This document shows, in pieces, positions 1-8,544 of a DNA stretch of 32,645 nt (the first letter of the stretch is position 1; each line of letters opens with the position of its first letter). The translations under genes were made by a program, and so were the position numbers. This stretch comes from Bradyrhizobium sp. YR681 (lineage in GTDB: Bacteria; Pseudomonadota; Alphaproteobacteria; Rhizobiales; Xanthobacteraceae): positions 1 to 32,645 of the forward strand of contig NZ_AKIY01000184.1 of NCBI RefSeq assembly GCF_000282615.1, in the 5' to 3' direction. A model generated the notes under the pieces. The model had not been told where the DNA came from and ran no database searches. It was given only the letters and a program-made list of their open reading frames with translations.

Positions 1-84
1 GCGGCGGTCGCCATGGCTCGCCACCAGGAACAGGAAGCCGATATAGCCGAAGGCGGCGGCAATCACGCCCCAGTCGTGCAGCAT
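1..84 (-). CDS. N-terminus of probable symporter-domain hybrid sensor histidine kinase (partial)
   Basis: The minus strand from 84 down to the window edge is an open frame of 28 codons starting with ATG. An AGGGAG ribosome-binding site lies about 12 bases upstream. The peptide starts MLHDWGVIAAAFGYIGFLFL and continues VASHGDRR, so it is one hydrophobic membrane segment followed by a charged turn. From memory, this start resembles the large hybrid histidine kinases whose N-terminal half is a sodium/solute-symporter-like membrane domain (NahK/ErcS type). Only the first 28 codons are visible, so kinase domains cannot be confirmed; a plain sodium/solute symporter is the alternative. It lies 189 bases downstream of the hemA stop, on the same strand, with a hairpin between. 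Confidence 0.55.
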   Translation of the reverse strand, partial: MLHDWGVIAAAFGYIGFLFLVASHGDRR

Positions 85-240
85 GGCGAGCGTGCTTCTC
101 CCTGGGCGCCGGCAGCGCCCGCTCTCATTTTCCCTGTAAATCTAGCGCGTTGGGCGAGGAGAGGCGACAGCCAAATGCCATACCCGGGCGGGAACTGGGG
201 TTGTCGTTAAGCTGACGGGTGTGAGCTGCCCGCTCTCCCT

Positions 241-258
241 CTCCCCGCAAGCGGGGCG
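241..258 (-). terminator. Hairpin downstream of hemA
   Basis: A short inverted repeat, CCCCGC-AA-GCGGGG at 243-256, lies just after the hemA stop. It has no T-run on the hemA strand, so it is a weak terminator candidate. It also matches the arm sequence of the repeat family seen at 12622-12844 and 29479-29593 and may simply be a repeat fragment. Confidence 0.35.
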
Positions 259-273
259 AGGCGAAAGAAAACC

Positions 274-1503
274 CTACTCCGCCGCCAGCGACTTCTCGCG
301 CAGGGGCAGGCCGAGGCGGTCCCACACTTGCAGCAGGGCTTCGGCGAGCTGATCGATCAGGCCGTCATCGTGATAGGGCGAGGGCGTGATGCGCAGACGC
401 TCGGTGCCCTTGGCGACCGTCGGATAGTTGATCGGCTGGATGTAGATGCCGTGCTCTTCGAGCAGGAGGTCGGAGGCCTGCTTGCACTTTTCGGCATCGC
501 CGATGAACAGCGGCACGATATGGGTGTCGCTCGACATCACCGGCAGGCCGGCGGCATTGAGGATTGCCTTGACGCGGGCGGCGCGGTCCTGGTGGCGCTC
601 GCGCTCCCAGCTTGAGGTCTTCAGATGCTTGATCGCTGCGGTTGCGGCCGAGCAGATTGCCGGCGGCAGCGCGGTGGTGAAGATGAAGCCCGGTGCATAG
701 GAGCGCACGGCGTCGATGATCCGGCCGTTGGCGGCGATGTAGCCGCCGAGGCAGCCGAACGCCTTGGCGAGCGTGCCTTCCAGGATGTCGATGCGATGCA
801 TGACGCCGTCACGCTCGGCAATGCCGCCGCCGCGCGGACCGTACATGCCGACGGCGTGAACCTCGTCGACATAGGTCATCGCGCCATATTTCTCGGCGAG
901 ATCGCAGATTTTTGCGAGCGGCGCGACGTCGCCGTCCATCGAATAGAGGCTCTCGCAGGCGATCAGCTTCGGCCGGTTCGCACCCGCGGCCTTCAGCTTC
1001 TCTTCGAGATCGGCGATGTCGTTGTGGCGGAACACGACGCGCTCGCAGCCGGACTGGCGAATGCCCTCGATCATCGAATTGTGGTTGAGCTCGTCCGACA
1101 GGATCAGGCAGTTCGGAATCAGTTTTGCGATGGTCGCGATGCCGGTCTGGTTCGAGACATAGCCCGAGGTGAACAGCAGCGACGCTTCCTTGCCGTGGAG
1201 ATCGGCGAGCTCGGCCTCGAGCTGCACCAGCGGATGGTGCGTGCCGGCGATGTTGCGGGTACCGCCTGCGCCGGTGCCGACGCGCGTTGCGGTCTCCACC
1301 ATGGCGCCGACCACCTTCGGGTGCTGGCCCATGCCGAGATAATCGTTGGAGCACCAGATCACGACGTCGCGCTTGCCCTTGGGCGAGTGCCAGAGCGCAT
1401 GCGGGAACCGGCCGGCAATGCGTTCGAGATCGGCGAACACGCGATAGCGCCGCTCGGTGTGGAGACGATCGAGGGCGGAATCGAAGAACTGGGCGTAATC
1501 CAT
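274..1503 (-). CDS. hemA: 5-aminolevulinate synthase
   Basis: This cytoplasmic, PLP-dependent enzyme condenses glycine with succinyl-CoA to 5-aminolevulinate, the first committed step of heme synthesis by the C4 route. The frame is open further upstream, but the ATG at 1503 gives [14 protein letters not shown], the usual alphaproteobacterial start, and a 409-residue protein of normal family length. Visible hallmarks are the substrate-binding start ([13 protein letters not shown]), the [14 protein letters not shown] glycine-rich stretch near residues 77-89, the cofactor aspartate in YVDEVHAVG (Asp213, His216), and the PLP lysine in [12 protein letters not shown] (Lys247). A perfect FixK/FNR-type box lies about 140 bases upstream of the start, which fits low-oxygen induction. 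Nothing looks broken. Identification is very secure. Confidence 0.97.
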   Translation of the reverse strand: MDYAQFFDSALDRLHTERRYRVFADLERIAGRFPHALWHSPKGKRDVVIWCSNDYLGMGQHPKVVGAMVETATRVGTGAGGTRNIAGTHHPLVQLEAELADLHGKEASLLFTSGYVSNQTGIATIAKLIPNCLILSDELNHNSMIEGIRQSGCERVVFRHNDIADLEEKLKAAGANRPKLIACESLYSMDGDVAPLAKICDLAEKYGAMTYVDEVHAVGMYGPRGGGIAERDGVMHRIDILEGTLAKAFGCLGGYIAANGRIIDAVRSYAPGFIFTTALPPAICSAATAAIKHLKTSSWERERHQDRAARVKAILNAAGLPVMSSDTHIVPLFIGDAEKCKQASDLLLEEHGIYIQPINYPTVAKGTERLRITPSPYHDDGLIDQLAEALLQVWDRLGLPLREKSLAAE

Positions 1504-1638
1504 CGGCAAAACCTGCAACGGAACCGGACCAAAGGGCCGCATCTTCTTAGAGCTTTTCCAGCTCTGATGTCTATGCGCTATCCCACATTTGGCCGCGAGG
1601 GGCATTTGGGCAAAATGCCCTATCGTGCGATTTGAAAC

Positions 1639-1652
1639 TTGATCCCGATCAA
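1639..1652 (-). promoter_or_regulatory. FixK2/FNR-type box upstream of hemA
   Basis: The sequence TTGAT-CCCG-ATCAA matches the FNR/FixK consensus TTGA-N6-TCAA exactly. Symmetry extends to 8-base arms (AACTTGAT/ATCAAGTT, 1636-1655). Its centre is about 142 bases upstream of the hemA ATG. If it sits near -40 as in class II FixK promoters, the transcript would start near 1605 with a leader of about 100 bases. Oxygen control of hemA through the FixLJ-FixK cascade is established in Bradyrhizobium; its operation here is inferred. Confidence 0.85.
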
Positions 1653-1743
1653 GTTCGCGCTGGTTACCATGCTGCTCTGCAACATGCGGTGAGATGCGCG
1701 GTCTGCTCCCTCGCCCCGCTTGCGGAGAGGGGCGAAGGCAAAG

Positions 1744-2805
1744 TCACGTCGTCCTGAACTGGAGCACGCCGTCCTTCGTCTCCGCCGTGAGCCGGCCCTC
1801 GACGATCATGTAGTTGACGTGGGCAACGAGCTCGCCGGCCGCAAAGCCCATCTGGTGTTCGTCCAGTACATGCTTGTTGAAGACAACCGGCACGAGCGCG
1901 CGAGACGTCTGCGGTACTTCGCGGCAGGCTTCCGCGATCAGGCGGCAGCGTTCCTCGTGGTGATCGGCGAGCTGCTTGATGCGGGTCTTCAGCCCGTAGA
2001 ACGGCACGCCGTGGCCGGGCAGCACCAGCAGATCATAGGGCAGGGTGGTGGTAAGGCTCGCGAGCGAGGCCAGATATTCACCGAGCGAGTTCTGGTCGGG
2101 CTCGACCGCCCAGACGCTGACGTTCGGCGAGATCTTGCTCAGCACCTGGTCGGCGGAGAGGAACAGCTTGTCGTCGGCGCAATACAGCATCACCTGGTCG
2201 AGCGCGTGCCCGCCGCCGGTGATCACCTTGAAGCGGCGCGTGCCGATCACGACGTCGTCGCCATGCGAGATGCGGCGGTAGGACGGCGGCAGCACCGACA
2301 CCTGCTTGAGATAATCCTGGCCGCGGCCGAGCAGCTTTTCGGTGAGCGACTCGTCCATGCCGTGGCGACGGAAGAACAGCCGCTGCGCCTCGCGCCGTTC
2401 CTCGGTGCCGCGGTTCTGGTGATAGACCGATTGCAGATATTCGACCTGCGACATCACCAGCGGGCAGTTGAAGCGCTCGACGATCCAGCCGGCGAGACCA
2501 ACATGGTCGGGGTGCGAATGGGTGACGATCAGGCGCGTGATGTTGACGCCCTTCAGCGGCCCTTCGAAAAGTTTGGTCCAGGCCTCGATCGTCTCCTCGT
2601 TGCCGAAGCCGGCGTCGACCATCGCATAGCCGTCGCCATCGGCGAGCAGATAGATGTTCACGTGGTTGAGCCGGAACGGCAGCTTCAGCCGCGCCCACAA
2701 TACACCGGGACGCACCTCAACGACCTCTTCGGGGCCGGGATGCTGGTCCCAGGGATAGCGCAGGGCCTCGGCGGAGGACTGCACGGTGTCGATTTTCGCG
2801 TTCAT
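1744..2805 (-). CDS. MBL-fold metallo-hydrolase
   Basis: A 353-residue cytoplasmic protein with no signal peptide. It carries the metallo-beta-lactamase-fold metal motif THSHPDH at residues 95-101. Further probable metal ligands are the histidine in GGGHALDQ, the aspartate in LFLSADQVL and the histidine in LPGHG. The layout is that of the glyoxalase II/LACTB2-like hydrolases, which cleave thioesters or other activated bonds with one or two zinc ions. The C-terminal part (KTRIKQLADHHEERC onward) is a helical extension typical of the LACTB2-like group. The substrate cannot be read from sequence. The ATG at 2805 follows a weak GGTGG. It is on the same strand as hemA but 240 bases away across the FixK box, so it is probably a separate unit. 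Confidence 0.85.
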   Translation of the reverse strand: MNAKIDTVQSSAEALRYPWDQHPGPEEVVEVRPGVLWARLKLPFRLNHVNIYLLADGDGYAMVDAGFGNEETIEAWTKLFEGPLKGVNITRLIVTHSHPDHVGLAGWIVERFNCPLVMSQVEYLQSVYHQNRGTEERREAQRLFFRRHGMDESLTEKLLGRGQDYLKQVSVLPPSYRRISHGDDVVIGTRRFKVITGGGHALDQVMLYCADDKLFLSADQVLSKISPNVSVWAVEPDQNSLGEYLASLASLTTTLPYDLLVLPGHGVPFYGLKTRIKQLADHHEERCRLIAEACREVPQTSRALVPVVFNKHVLDEHQMGFAAGELVAHVNYMIVEGRLTAETKDGVLQFRTT

Positions 2806-2894
2806 GCCACCGGCTTAAACCCGCCGGGCGCGGCGCGCCAGCCGAAAAAGGACGCGAGCGTGCCTCCGCATAGCGGTCATTCCGGCTGTATTCC

Positions 2895-2978
2895 GTAGCC
2901 CGGATGGAGCGAAGCGCAATCCGGGGCATTTGCGCTTGTGGCACGATCCCGGATTACGCTTCGCTCCATCCGGGCTAC
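2895..2978. repeat. Near-perfect 31-base inverted repeat (palindromic intergenic element)
   Basis: Two 31-base arms, 2895-2925 and 2948-2978, are reverse complements with a single difference (C versus T at arm position 23). A 22-base spacer separates them. Each arm begins GTAGCCCGGATGGAGCGAAG. This matches a dispersed palindromic repeat common between genes in Bradyrhizobium chromosomes (recalled, not searched). It lies just downstream of the chemotaxis receptor stop and could form a strong hairpin protecting or ending that transcript. Confidence 0.85.
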
Positions 2979-2996
2979 GGCCGGAGGCCGGCGTCC

Positions 2997-5150
2997 TTAC
3001 GCCGCCCGCATGTTGTTGAGGAACGCGTCGATTTCTCCGCGCAGCATGTCGGCCTCGCGGCGGAGCGCGTCGGAGGCGCCCAGCACTTCGTTCGCCGCAG
3101 CGCCAGCCTCTGCCGAGGCGGTAGAGACGCCGACGATGTTGCTGGAGACCTCGCTGGTGCCGCCGGCCGCATGCTGGATGTTGCGGGCGATCTCGCGGGT
3201 GGCCGCGCCCTGTTCTTCGACGGCGGCGGCAATCGTCGTGGTGACGTTGTCGATCTCGCCGATGATCCGGCCGATGCCCTGGATCGCGCCGACCGCGGAG
3301 GTCGTGACCTGCTGCATGCTGGCGATCTGGGTGCGGATCTCCTCGGTCGCCTTCGCGGTCTGGCTGGCGAGGCTCTTCACCTCGGAGGCGACCACCGCGA
3401 AGCCGCGGCCGGCCTCGCCCGCGCGCGCCGCCTCGATGGTGGCGTTGAGCGCGAGCAGATTGGTCTGCGAGGCGATGGTCTGGATCAGGTCGACGACGAC
3501 GCTGATGCGGCTGGCGCTGTCGGCAAGGCTCTGCACCGTGGCGTCGGTGGCGCCGGCTTCGTCCACGGCCTTCTTGGCGATTGCGGCCGAGGTGACGACC
3601 TGCTTGCTGATCTCCTCGATCGAGGACGACAGCTGCTCGGTGCCTGACGACACGGTCTGCACGTTGACCGAGGTCTCTTCGGCCGCGGAGGCGACCGCGT
3701 TCACCAGCGCATTGGACTGGTCCGCGGTATTCGACATGCTCTGCGCGGTCGATTGCATCGAATTGGCGGATTGCGCCAGATTGTCGAGCGCGGAGCGAAC
3801 GGTGTTCTCGAACTCGGCGATCTTCGCCTCCATGCGCGCGGCCCGCTCGGCCTTGGCGGCGCGGTCCTTGTCCTGCTCGCCGGCGAGCGCGCGGGCCTCG
3901 ACCATGCTGTCGCGGAACACGGTCAGCGTGTCGGTCATCGCGCCGATCTCGTCCTTGTGCTTGGAGTGCGCGATCTCGGTGTCGAGATCGCCGGCCGAGA
4001 GCTGCTGCATGGCGCGCTGGAGCCCGCTGATCCGGCGCAGGATGTTGCGGCCGACATAGAGCCAGACGAACAGAGCCGAGCCGACCAGCATCAGCGCGCC
4101 CAGCGCCAGCATGGCGGTGGTGGCGAGTGAAATCTCCCGGCGTGCCTGGAAGGTCGAGGCGTTGGTCTCCTTCTGCACGCCGTCGACGAGCTGCTGCACG
4201 CTGATGCCGAGGCCGACATTGAGCTTGCGGGTCTCGTCCAGGATGGTCTGGCCATAGTCGATGGAATCGAGCTCCTTCTGGCGGATCTTGAACACGCCGG
4301 TCTTGCCCTCGCCGAAGGCGAACAGCTTTTGCACGGCGTCGCGCACGGCCTGCATCGAGGCCATGTTCGGGAGATCTTCGAGGTTCGACTTGACGCGGTC
4401 GCGCGTCGCCTTGAATTCCTTCTCGATCACCTCCAGCGTGTCGCTGTTGTTGGCCGAGAGCGCCGCCATCATGTCGGCGGCCATCAGATTGCCGTTGGCG
4501 GAGATCGTGGAGATCTGCGCGACGGTGCGGGCGGCCTCGGTGGCATCGTCGGCGGACACGTCCGCCGCGCCCAGGATCGCGTTCAGGCGCGTCTGCGCGT
4601 CCAGCATCGCGGGGCCGGCCGCGCCGACGAAGGCGAGCTGGGCCTTGCGCAGCGCCTCATATTGCTTGTCGTGCAGCGCGCCGGTCTCGAGGCGCTCGCG
4701 TGCCGCCGAGACCAGGCTCTGGGTGGCTTCGTCGATGCTCTTGGCGGTGTCGCGCAGCGCGGTTGCGATCTGCTTGTCGGCGCCGAGCTCGATGATCTCG
4801 CCGAGCTTGGCCATGGCGAGCTGCTGGATGTTCTTGACGCTCTTGGTGCGCTCGTTCAGCGCCTCGTCGGAGGGCGATGCCAGCAGACCCGGGCCTTGCG
4901 CGGCGAGCGTTGCGCTCTGTGAGGCGAGCTGGAGGCTGGCGGAGAGGCGCGGAATGTCGCGGCCGCTCAGATCCATCATGGTGGCGCCGAGATGATTGAA
5001 CACGAAGCCGGCGCCGGCGGCGATGACGAGGCCCATGCCCGCGATCACCGCGAAGGCCGTGAACAGGCTGCCGCGCACCCCCCATTTCGGCATCTTGAAA
5101 CGCGGCTTGAATCGACCAAGCAAACGGCCAACGCCCAGACGGATCGCCAT
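2997..5150 (-). CDS. Methyl-accepting chemotaxis protein
   Basis: A 717-residue inner-membrane chemoreceptor that senses a periplasmic ligand and controls CheA through CheW. Segments in order: short basic cytoplasmic N-terminus; TM1 about residues 28-51; an all-helical periplasmic domain about 52-340, long enough for a helical bimodular (HBM-like) sensor rather than a simple four-helix bundle; TM2 about 341-366; a HAMP linker about 367-419 ([19 protein letters not shown]); and a coiled-coil signalling domain with the conserved tip [20 protein letters not shown] at about 563-582. The C-terminus (FLNNMRAA) lacks a CheR/CheB-docking pentapeptide. No chemotaxis partner genes are nearby, so it is an orphan receptor. 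The ligand is unknown. Confidence 0.95.
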   Translation of the reverse strand: MAIRLGVGRLLGRFKPRFKMPKWGVRGSLFTAFAVIAGMGLVIAAGAGFVFNHLGATMMDLSGRDIPRLSASLQLASQSATLAAQGPGLLASPSDEALNERTKSVKNIQQLAMAKLGEIIELGADKQIATALRDTAKSIDEATQSLVSAARERLETGALHDKQYEALRKAQLAFVGAAGPAMLDAQTRLNAILGAADVSADDATEAARTVAQISTISANGNLMAADMMAALSANNSDTLEVIEKEFKATRDRVKSNLEDLPNMASMQAVRDAVQKLFAFGEGKTGVFKIRQKELDSIDYGQTILDETRKLNVGLGISVQQLVDGVQKETNASTFQARREISLATTAMLALGALMLVGSALFVWLYVGRNILRRISGLQRAMQQLSAGDLDTEIAHSKHKDEIGAMTDTLTVFRDSMVEARALAGEQDKDRAAKAERAARMEAKIAEFENTVRSALDNLAQSANSMQSTAQSMSNTADQSNALVNAVASAAEETSVNVQTVSSGTEQLSSSIEEISKQVVTSAAIAKKAVDEAGATDATVQSLADSASRISVVVDLIQTIASQTNLLALNATIEAARAGEAGRGFAVVASEVKSLASQTAKATEEIRTQIASMQQVTTSAVGAIQGIGRIIGEIDNVTTTIAAAVEEQGAATREIARNIQHAAGGTSEVSSNIVGVSTASAEAGAAANEVLGASDALRREADMLRGEIDAFLNNMRAA

Positions 5151-5261
5151 CGAAATTCCCCCACGCTCTTGCTTCTGTTTTATGGCGGGCAGTATCGGCG
5201 GTGCGGGTTAAAAAATCGCAATTCCTGCAATTGTTTGCATTGGTTCCGCAGAGCGAAAAAA

Positions 5262-5289
5262 GAAGGGCCGGCAACATGGCCGGCCCTTC
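5262..5289 (-). terminator. Rho-independent terminator of the outer-membrane protein gene
   Basis: On the minus strand an 11-base perfect stem (GAAGGGCCGGC/GCCGGCCCTTC) with a 6-base loop is followed directly by six T residues. This is a textbook intrinsic terminator 25 bases after the stop of the gene at 5314-6039. It should insulate that gene from the chemoreceptor gene downstream. Confidence 0.9.
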
Positions 5290-5313
5290 GTCGGGATAAG
5301 GTTTTGCTAACGA

Positions 5314-6039
5314 TCAATAGCGCGCGGCGACCGGGCCTGCCCAGTTGAAGCGGTAGTTGACGCCCGCCTTGAAGGTGTGGTCGTCGGTGGTGAAGGTGCC
5401 GGTGCCCGCCAGCGGACCGCCGGTGAAGCTCGCGTCGCCGAAATTGTAGTACTGGTACTCGGCCTTGGCCGACCAGTTCGGAGCGAACATGTATTCGATA
5501 CCGGCGCCGACGGTGTAGCCGTTGCGGTGATCGCCGGTGATGACGAACGCCGTGGGCACGCCGCCGACGGTCACCTTCTCGTTGTTGTCCGAATAGGCGT
5601 AGCCGCCCTTCACGTAGACGAGGCCCGGGCCCCAGGTGTAGCCGACGCGGCCGGTGATCGAGCCGAGGCCGCGCTGATCGTTGGTGTAGGCGACGCCGCC
5701 CGGGAACACCGCGCCGACGCTGCCGGAGAGCCAGGAATACTGGCCTTCGACGCCGACCAGGAAGTTCGGGTTGAACTGCCAGTCCGCGCCGGCCTGCACG
5801 CCGCCGAGGAAACGGCCGTTGCCGTTGTTGCCGGTGGAGAGGCCGCTGAAATTGTTGTCGCTGGAGAACGCACCGCCGAGATGCGCACCGATGTAGAATC
5901 CGGTCCAGTTGTAGATCGGCGCGGCGTAGGCCGGCGCGGGCGTCTTGTAATAGCCGCGGTTACCGAGATCGGCACCGATCGCCGGCGCGGCCGCGCCCGC
6001 CACGAGCAGCGCGACGGTTGCAAACAGAATCTTCTTCAT
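5314..6039 (-). CDS. Outer-membrane beta-barrel protein (Omp25/RopB-like)
   Basis: A 241-residue exported protein. The ATG at 6039 starts a clean signal peptide (MKKILFATVALLVAGAAAPA, probable cleavage after IGA). A GGAG about 10 bases upstream supports this start over the in-frame ATG at 6060. After a proline/tyrosine-rich linker comes the typical start of rhizobial small porin-like barrels, YNWTGFYIGAHLGGAF. Alternating aromatic strands follow, such as YVKGGYAYSD and WSAKAEYQYYNFGD, and the chain ends FKAGVNYRFNW before a short tail. This family (Omp25/Omp31/RopB) forms eight-stranded barrels abundant in the outer membrane. It is monocistronic, with a strong terminator. Confidence 0.93.
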   Translation of the reverse strand: MKKILFATVALLVAGAAAPAIGADLGNRGYYKTPAPAYAAPIYNWTGFYIGAHLGGAFSSDNNFSGLSTGNNGNGRFLGGVQAGADWQFNPNFLVGVEGQYSWLSGSVGAVFPGGVAYTNDQRGLGSITGRVGYTWGPGLVYVKGGYAYSDNNEKVTVGGVPTAFVITGDHRNGYTVGAGIEYMFAPNWSAKAEYQYYNFGDASFTGGPLAGTGTFTTDDHTFKAGVNYRFNWAGPVAARY

Positions 6040-6262
6040 CGTCCAAACTCCAGCACTCATGTCCCCGGAAGGCGCGCTTTCCGCGCCGTCGTTGGTTTTG
6101 CAGATAGCTTGCTTTTGACGAAAATGCTGTCACATCCGTGGCACAGCGGCACCCAACCTAACTTATTGGGCTGCAAATGATTTTCGTGCTTAATGGCGGC
6201 TTAAGAAGTGGTGAAGGAAGGCTTAATTCGGCGAGCCTGAGGTAACCTGCGCGCGCCCTGCG
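6040..6262. other. Intergenic region upstream of the outer-membrane protein gene
   Basis: These 223 bases separate the outer-membrane protein start from the end of the XRE-like gene, both on the minus strand. They are more AT-rich than their surroundings around 6100-6200, as expected of a strong promoter region. I could not fix -35/-10 boxes with confidence, and I see no coding sequence. Confidence 0.4.
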
Positions 6263-6583
6263 TTAACCAAGACGGCGCAGCGCTTCGTCGCGCATCTGCT
6301 CGCGGAAGGCCGCGCGTTTGGCAGGACGGTCTTCCTCGCGCACGTCGTGCCGATCGAAGACGTCGAACTTCTCCATGATCGGATAACGCTCGCTTGCCAT
6401 CGCGAGCACGCGCAGCACCTTGGTCGCGGCCGGCGTCGGACCGCTCACCTCCCAGCGCCGGATCGTGTCGGCACCGCCCTTCTCCGGCAATCCGCACAGC
6501 CTGGCCATGTCGGCTGCGGTGAGCTTGCGCCCGAGCGCGTCGGAGAGGTCGTTGCGGAGTTGCTTCAGTTCGGGGCCGGTCAT
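6263..6583 (-). CDS. Small XRE-like helix-turn-helix protein
   Basis: A 106-residue protein, taking the ATG at 6583 (MTGPELKQLRNDLSDALG) as start. The longer frame from 6676 adds a proline- and serine-rich stretch with no similarity I recognise. Residues about 20-60 (LTAADMARLCGLPEKGGADTI followed by RRWEVSG and GPTPAATKVL) fit a helix-turn-helix of the XRE/Cro type, with the family's usual RRWE turn. The C-terminal half is charged (EEDRPAKRAAFREQMRDEA) and probably helical. It has no sensor domain. It may be a local repressor of its own gene or of the exported-protein gene divergent from it at 6774, but no operator is evident. Confidence 0.75.
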   Translation of the reverse strand: MTGPELKQLRNDLSDALGRKLTAADMARLCGLPEKGGADTIRRWEVSGPTPAATKVLRVLAMASERYPIMEKFDVFDRHDVREEDRPAKRAAFREQMRDEALRRLG

Positions 6584-6773
6584 GCTGCTTGCGTCCAGGG
6601 AAGTCGCTGAAGGCAATGCACTAGCGCTGATTCGGGTCCATCCGAAGGCGGGGAGCGCGCGCTCCGGCTGCGGCACCTTCGCGTGCGCACGGAGTTATGA
6701 ACAGGAAGCCTATGGAAATCCGCCGGTGAAGCAACAGATGCCACAGCGGGACCCGCCAGCTCAGGGAACAACC

Positions 6774-7061
6774 ATGACAAGCATCAAATTCGCCATTGCC
6801 GCGCTCATCGCTGTCGGGCTGCTTGCCGCGCCGTTCGCGGCTGAAGCGAAGAAGCACCGGTCGAGCAGGCGCTCCTACAACACGGGTGTGATGACCCCGA
6901 CCTATGGCGGCGCCGGATCGCCCACAGCGCAGCCGAGGGCGTCGTACGGCTCGTCCGGACAGACGGTCGGCACGGTTACGGCGCCGTCGATCGGAACGTA
7001 TAATTGGCCGTCGGTCGGTGTGACCAATTCGGTCCCGACGTGGAGCAACACCACGAGGTAA
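6774..7061 (+). CDS. Small exported protein of unknown function (paralogue 1)
   Basis: A 95-residue protein. The ATG at 6774 follows AGGGA and opens a signal peptide (MTSIKFAIAALIAVGLLAAP, cleavage probably after AEA). The mature part is short, basic at first (KKHRSSRRSY) and then glycine/serine/threonine-rich. It ends in the cassette SSGQTVGTVTAPSIGT and then PSVGVTNSVPTWSNT. The same cassette ends the gene at 8855, and the match extends into the ribosome-binding region (GGGACC(C)GCC...ATGACAAG), so the two are duplicates. I recognise no domain. Low complexity and export suggest a periplasmic or surface peptide. The start is well supported; function is unknown. Confidence 0.8.
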   Translation: MTSIKFAIAALIAVGLLAAPFAAEAKKHRSSRRSYNTGVMTPTYGGAGSPTAQPRASYGSSGQTVGTVTAPSIGTYNWPSVGVTNSVPTWSNTTR

Positions 7062-7077
7062 GGTGCGCCCATGCCGG

Positions 7078-8016
7078 TCAGCGCGTGCCAGCCGCAAGGC
7101 CGGAAAGCAGATAGAGCGCGACCAGCAATGTCGCGACCGACAGCATCGTCGTGACCGAGACCGTGGCCGCGACAAGTTTCTCCTCGACCTTGTGCTCGTG
7201 CGCCAGCACGTAGACGGTTTTCGCCGTCGGCACGGCCGCGCAGATGACGGCGGCAACGGTGTAGAGCGGATTGAGGCCGGTGATCACGCAAAGTCCGTAG
7301 ACGATCAGCGGCATGACCACCAGTTTCACGGCGGCGAGTGCGAACGATGCGGTGAGGTTCGACCGCAGGCCTTCGACCGACAGGCCGAGACCGATGGCAA
7401 ACAGCGCGCAAGGCGTGAGCGCGGCGGCGATCATGTTCAGAAAGGCTGCGACCGGCGCCGGAATCGGCAAGCCCGTGATCGCCCAGACAAGACCAATCAA
7501 GGTCGACAGCACCATCGGATTGAGCAGGATCTGCTTCGCGAGGCCAGCGGACGGCGCAGACGTCCCGCGCGCGTCTCTTTCCAGCAGGATGACCGTGATT
7601 GGAAACATCACGGCGGCGACGAATACCGTCGCCACCGCAGCGGGCAGGACAGCCGGCTGTCCGTAGATCGCGTGCAGGATCGGCAGCGCCACGAAGCCGG
7701 TATTGGTCATCGCCGCCGCCATGCCATGGATGCTGCTGCTGGCGAGGTCGTGCTTTCCACCGGCGCGGACCGCCAGGAAGACCAGCGCGAAGCAGAGCAG
7801 GGAGCCACCGCCGAACGCGAGCAGGAAGCGCCATTCCAGCAGATTGCGCGCAGGCTCCTGCGCGATCGTGACGATCAGCAGCGCCGGCATCGCGACGTTG
7901 TAGGCGAAATGCACCAGCGCGTCGGCAAGTGTGCGCGAGAGATAGCCTGATGCACCGGCAAGCCAGCCGGTGACGATGATTGCGAAGACGGGAAGAACGA
8001 GGCTGGCGACCTCCAT
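7078..8016 (-). CDS. AEC-family transporter (auxin efflux carrier-like permease)
   Basis: A 312-residue integral membrane protein. The ATG at 8016 (MEVASLVLPVFAIIVTGWLA) has GAGGGGG about 8 bases upstream, so the in-frame codon at 8076 is unlikely to be used. It has about ten hydrophobic segments in two halves. The N-terminal half carries the family pattern FAYNVAMPALLI, and the C-terminal half begins near LLNPMVLSTLIGLVWAITGL. Members move organic acids, malonate or amino-acid-like anions; plant PIN auxin carriers are distant relatives. The substrate cannot be told here. It stands between two related small exported-protein genes on the other strand, with only 16 bases between its stop and that of the gene at 6774. 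Confidence 0.9.
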   Translation of the reverse strand: MEVASLVLPVFAIIVTGWLAGASGYLSRTLADALVHFAYNVAMPALLIVTIAQEPARNLLEWRFLLAFGGGSLLCFALVFLAVRAGGKHDLASSSIHGMAAAMTNTGFVALPILHAIYGQPAVLPAAVATVFVAAVMFPITVILLERDARGTSAPSAGLAKQILLNPMVLSTLIGLVWAITGLPIPAPVAAFLNMIAAALTPCALFAIGLGLSVEGLRSNLTASFALAAVKLVVMPLIVYGLCVITGLNPLYTVAAVICAAVPTAKTVYVLAHEHKVEEKLVAATVSVTTMLSVATLLVALYLLSGLAAGTR

Positions 8017-8118
8017 CCGGTTTCCCCCTCTGCTAAGCAGCGTCACCATCCTAGCCCGGCGACGCCTGCTCGTCATGGTTCAACCGGATTGGGCGGCCCG
8101 ATCAGGCGGCCCCTGACC

Positions 8119-8328
8119 TCAGATGCCCCGGCCGGTCTGTTGACCGATCACGCAACGCCAGCCCGCCAGGCGCTCCGCCGGATGCTGGTTCATCCATTCG
8201 GCAAGCTGCGGCGCGCCCATCAGGCAGGACTGCATCGACACGTTGGCGAAGTCCGACGTGGTGACGATCTGCTCGTGACAATTCCCCGGAGTGGAGAGGC
8301 TGCAGAGCACCGCGATGATCTTGATCAC
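8119..8328 (-). CDS. Conserved small protein, four cysteines
   Basis: A 69-residue frame with a GTG start at 8328 that overlaps the stop of the upstream gene by four bases (GTGA), a sign of translational coupling. The sequence begins MIKIIAVLCSLSTPGNC and has cysteines at 9, 17, 35 and 59, with the motif SCLMGAPQLAEWMNQHP and the ending GWRC. The C-x7-C...C...C pattern around AEWMNQHP resembles small unnamed proteins I recall from rhizobia. The first dozen residues are hydrophobic, so export followed by disulfide formation is possible. Function unknown. Confidence 0.65.
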   Translation of the reverse strand: MIKIIAVLCSLSTPGNCHEQIVTTSDFANVSMQSCLMGAPQLAEWMNQHPAERLAGWRCVIGQQTGRGI

Positions 8329-8498
8329 GCCAGGTTTCCTAGGTCGCTGCCGGCTGCGCGGCTGATCGTCGCCTTGGTCTGCTGCTCCCCGGCCGGATCG
8401 GCCGGTGGGAAGATGCTGTCATAGATCGCGCGCGCCTCCTGGATGAGGCGCAAGCGCTCGCGCTCGGATTTCGAGACGAATTGAATAATCTGGCCCAT
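8325..8498 (-). CDS. Small conserved protein, helical, unknown
   Basis: A 57-residue protein starting at the ATG at 8498 (MGQIIQFVSKSERERLRLIQ), preceded by TTTGGAGCGAAC with the GGAG 8 bases upstream. A slightly longer in-frame start exists at 8513 but has no such site. The N-terminal half is a charged helix (SERERLRLIQEARAIYDSIF); the C-terminal half is polar and probably unstructured. It overlaps the next gene by four bases, making a two-gene operon of tiny proteins. A perfect palindrome 25-43 bases upstream of its start may be its operator. No recognised domain. Confidence 0.65.
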   Translation of the reverse strand: MGQIIQFVSKSERERLRLIQEARAIYDSIFPPADPAGEQQTKATISRAAGSDLGNLA

Positions 8499-8522
8499 GT
8501 TCGCTCCAAACAAATCGGCAGG

Positions 8523-8541
8523 TCCATCATCAGATGATGGA
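8523..8541. promoter_or_regulatory. Perfect palindrome upstream of the tiny operon (candidate operator)
   Basis: TCCATCATC-A-GATGATGGA is a perfect 9-base inverted repeat with a 1-base centre. It lies 25 bases upstream of the ATG at 8498, where a promoter would be expected. The size and symmetry fit a dimeric repressor site. The regulator is unknown. Confidence 0.5.
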
Positions 8542-8544
8542 AAT

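Noticed and set aside
625..1635. Long plus-strand frame of 336 codons opposite hemA
   Set aside because: It is antisense to a certain gene and has the histidine/arginine/alanine-rich composition of GC-rich shadow frames. It has no family resemblance.
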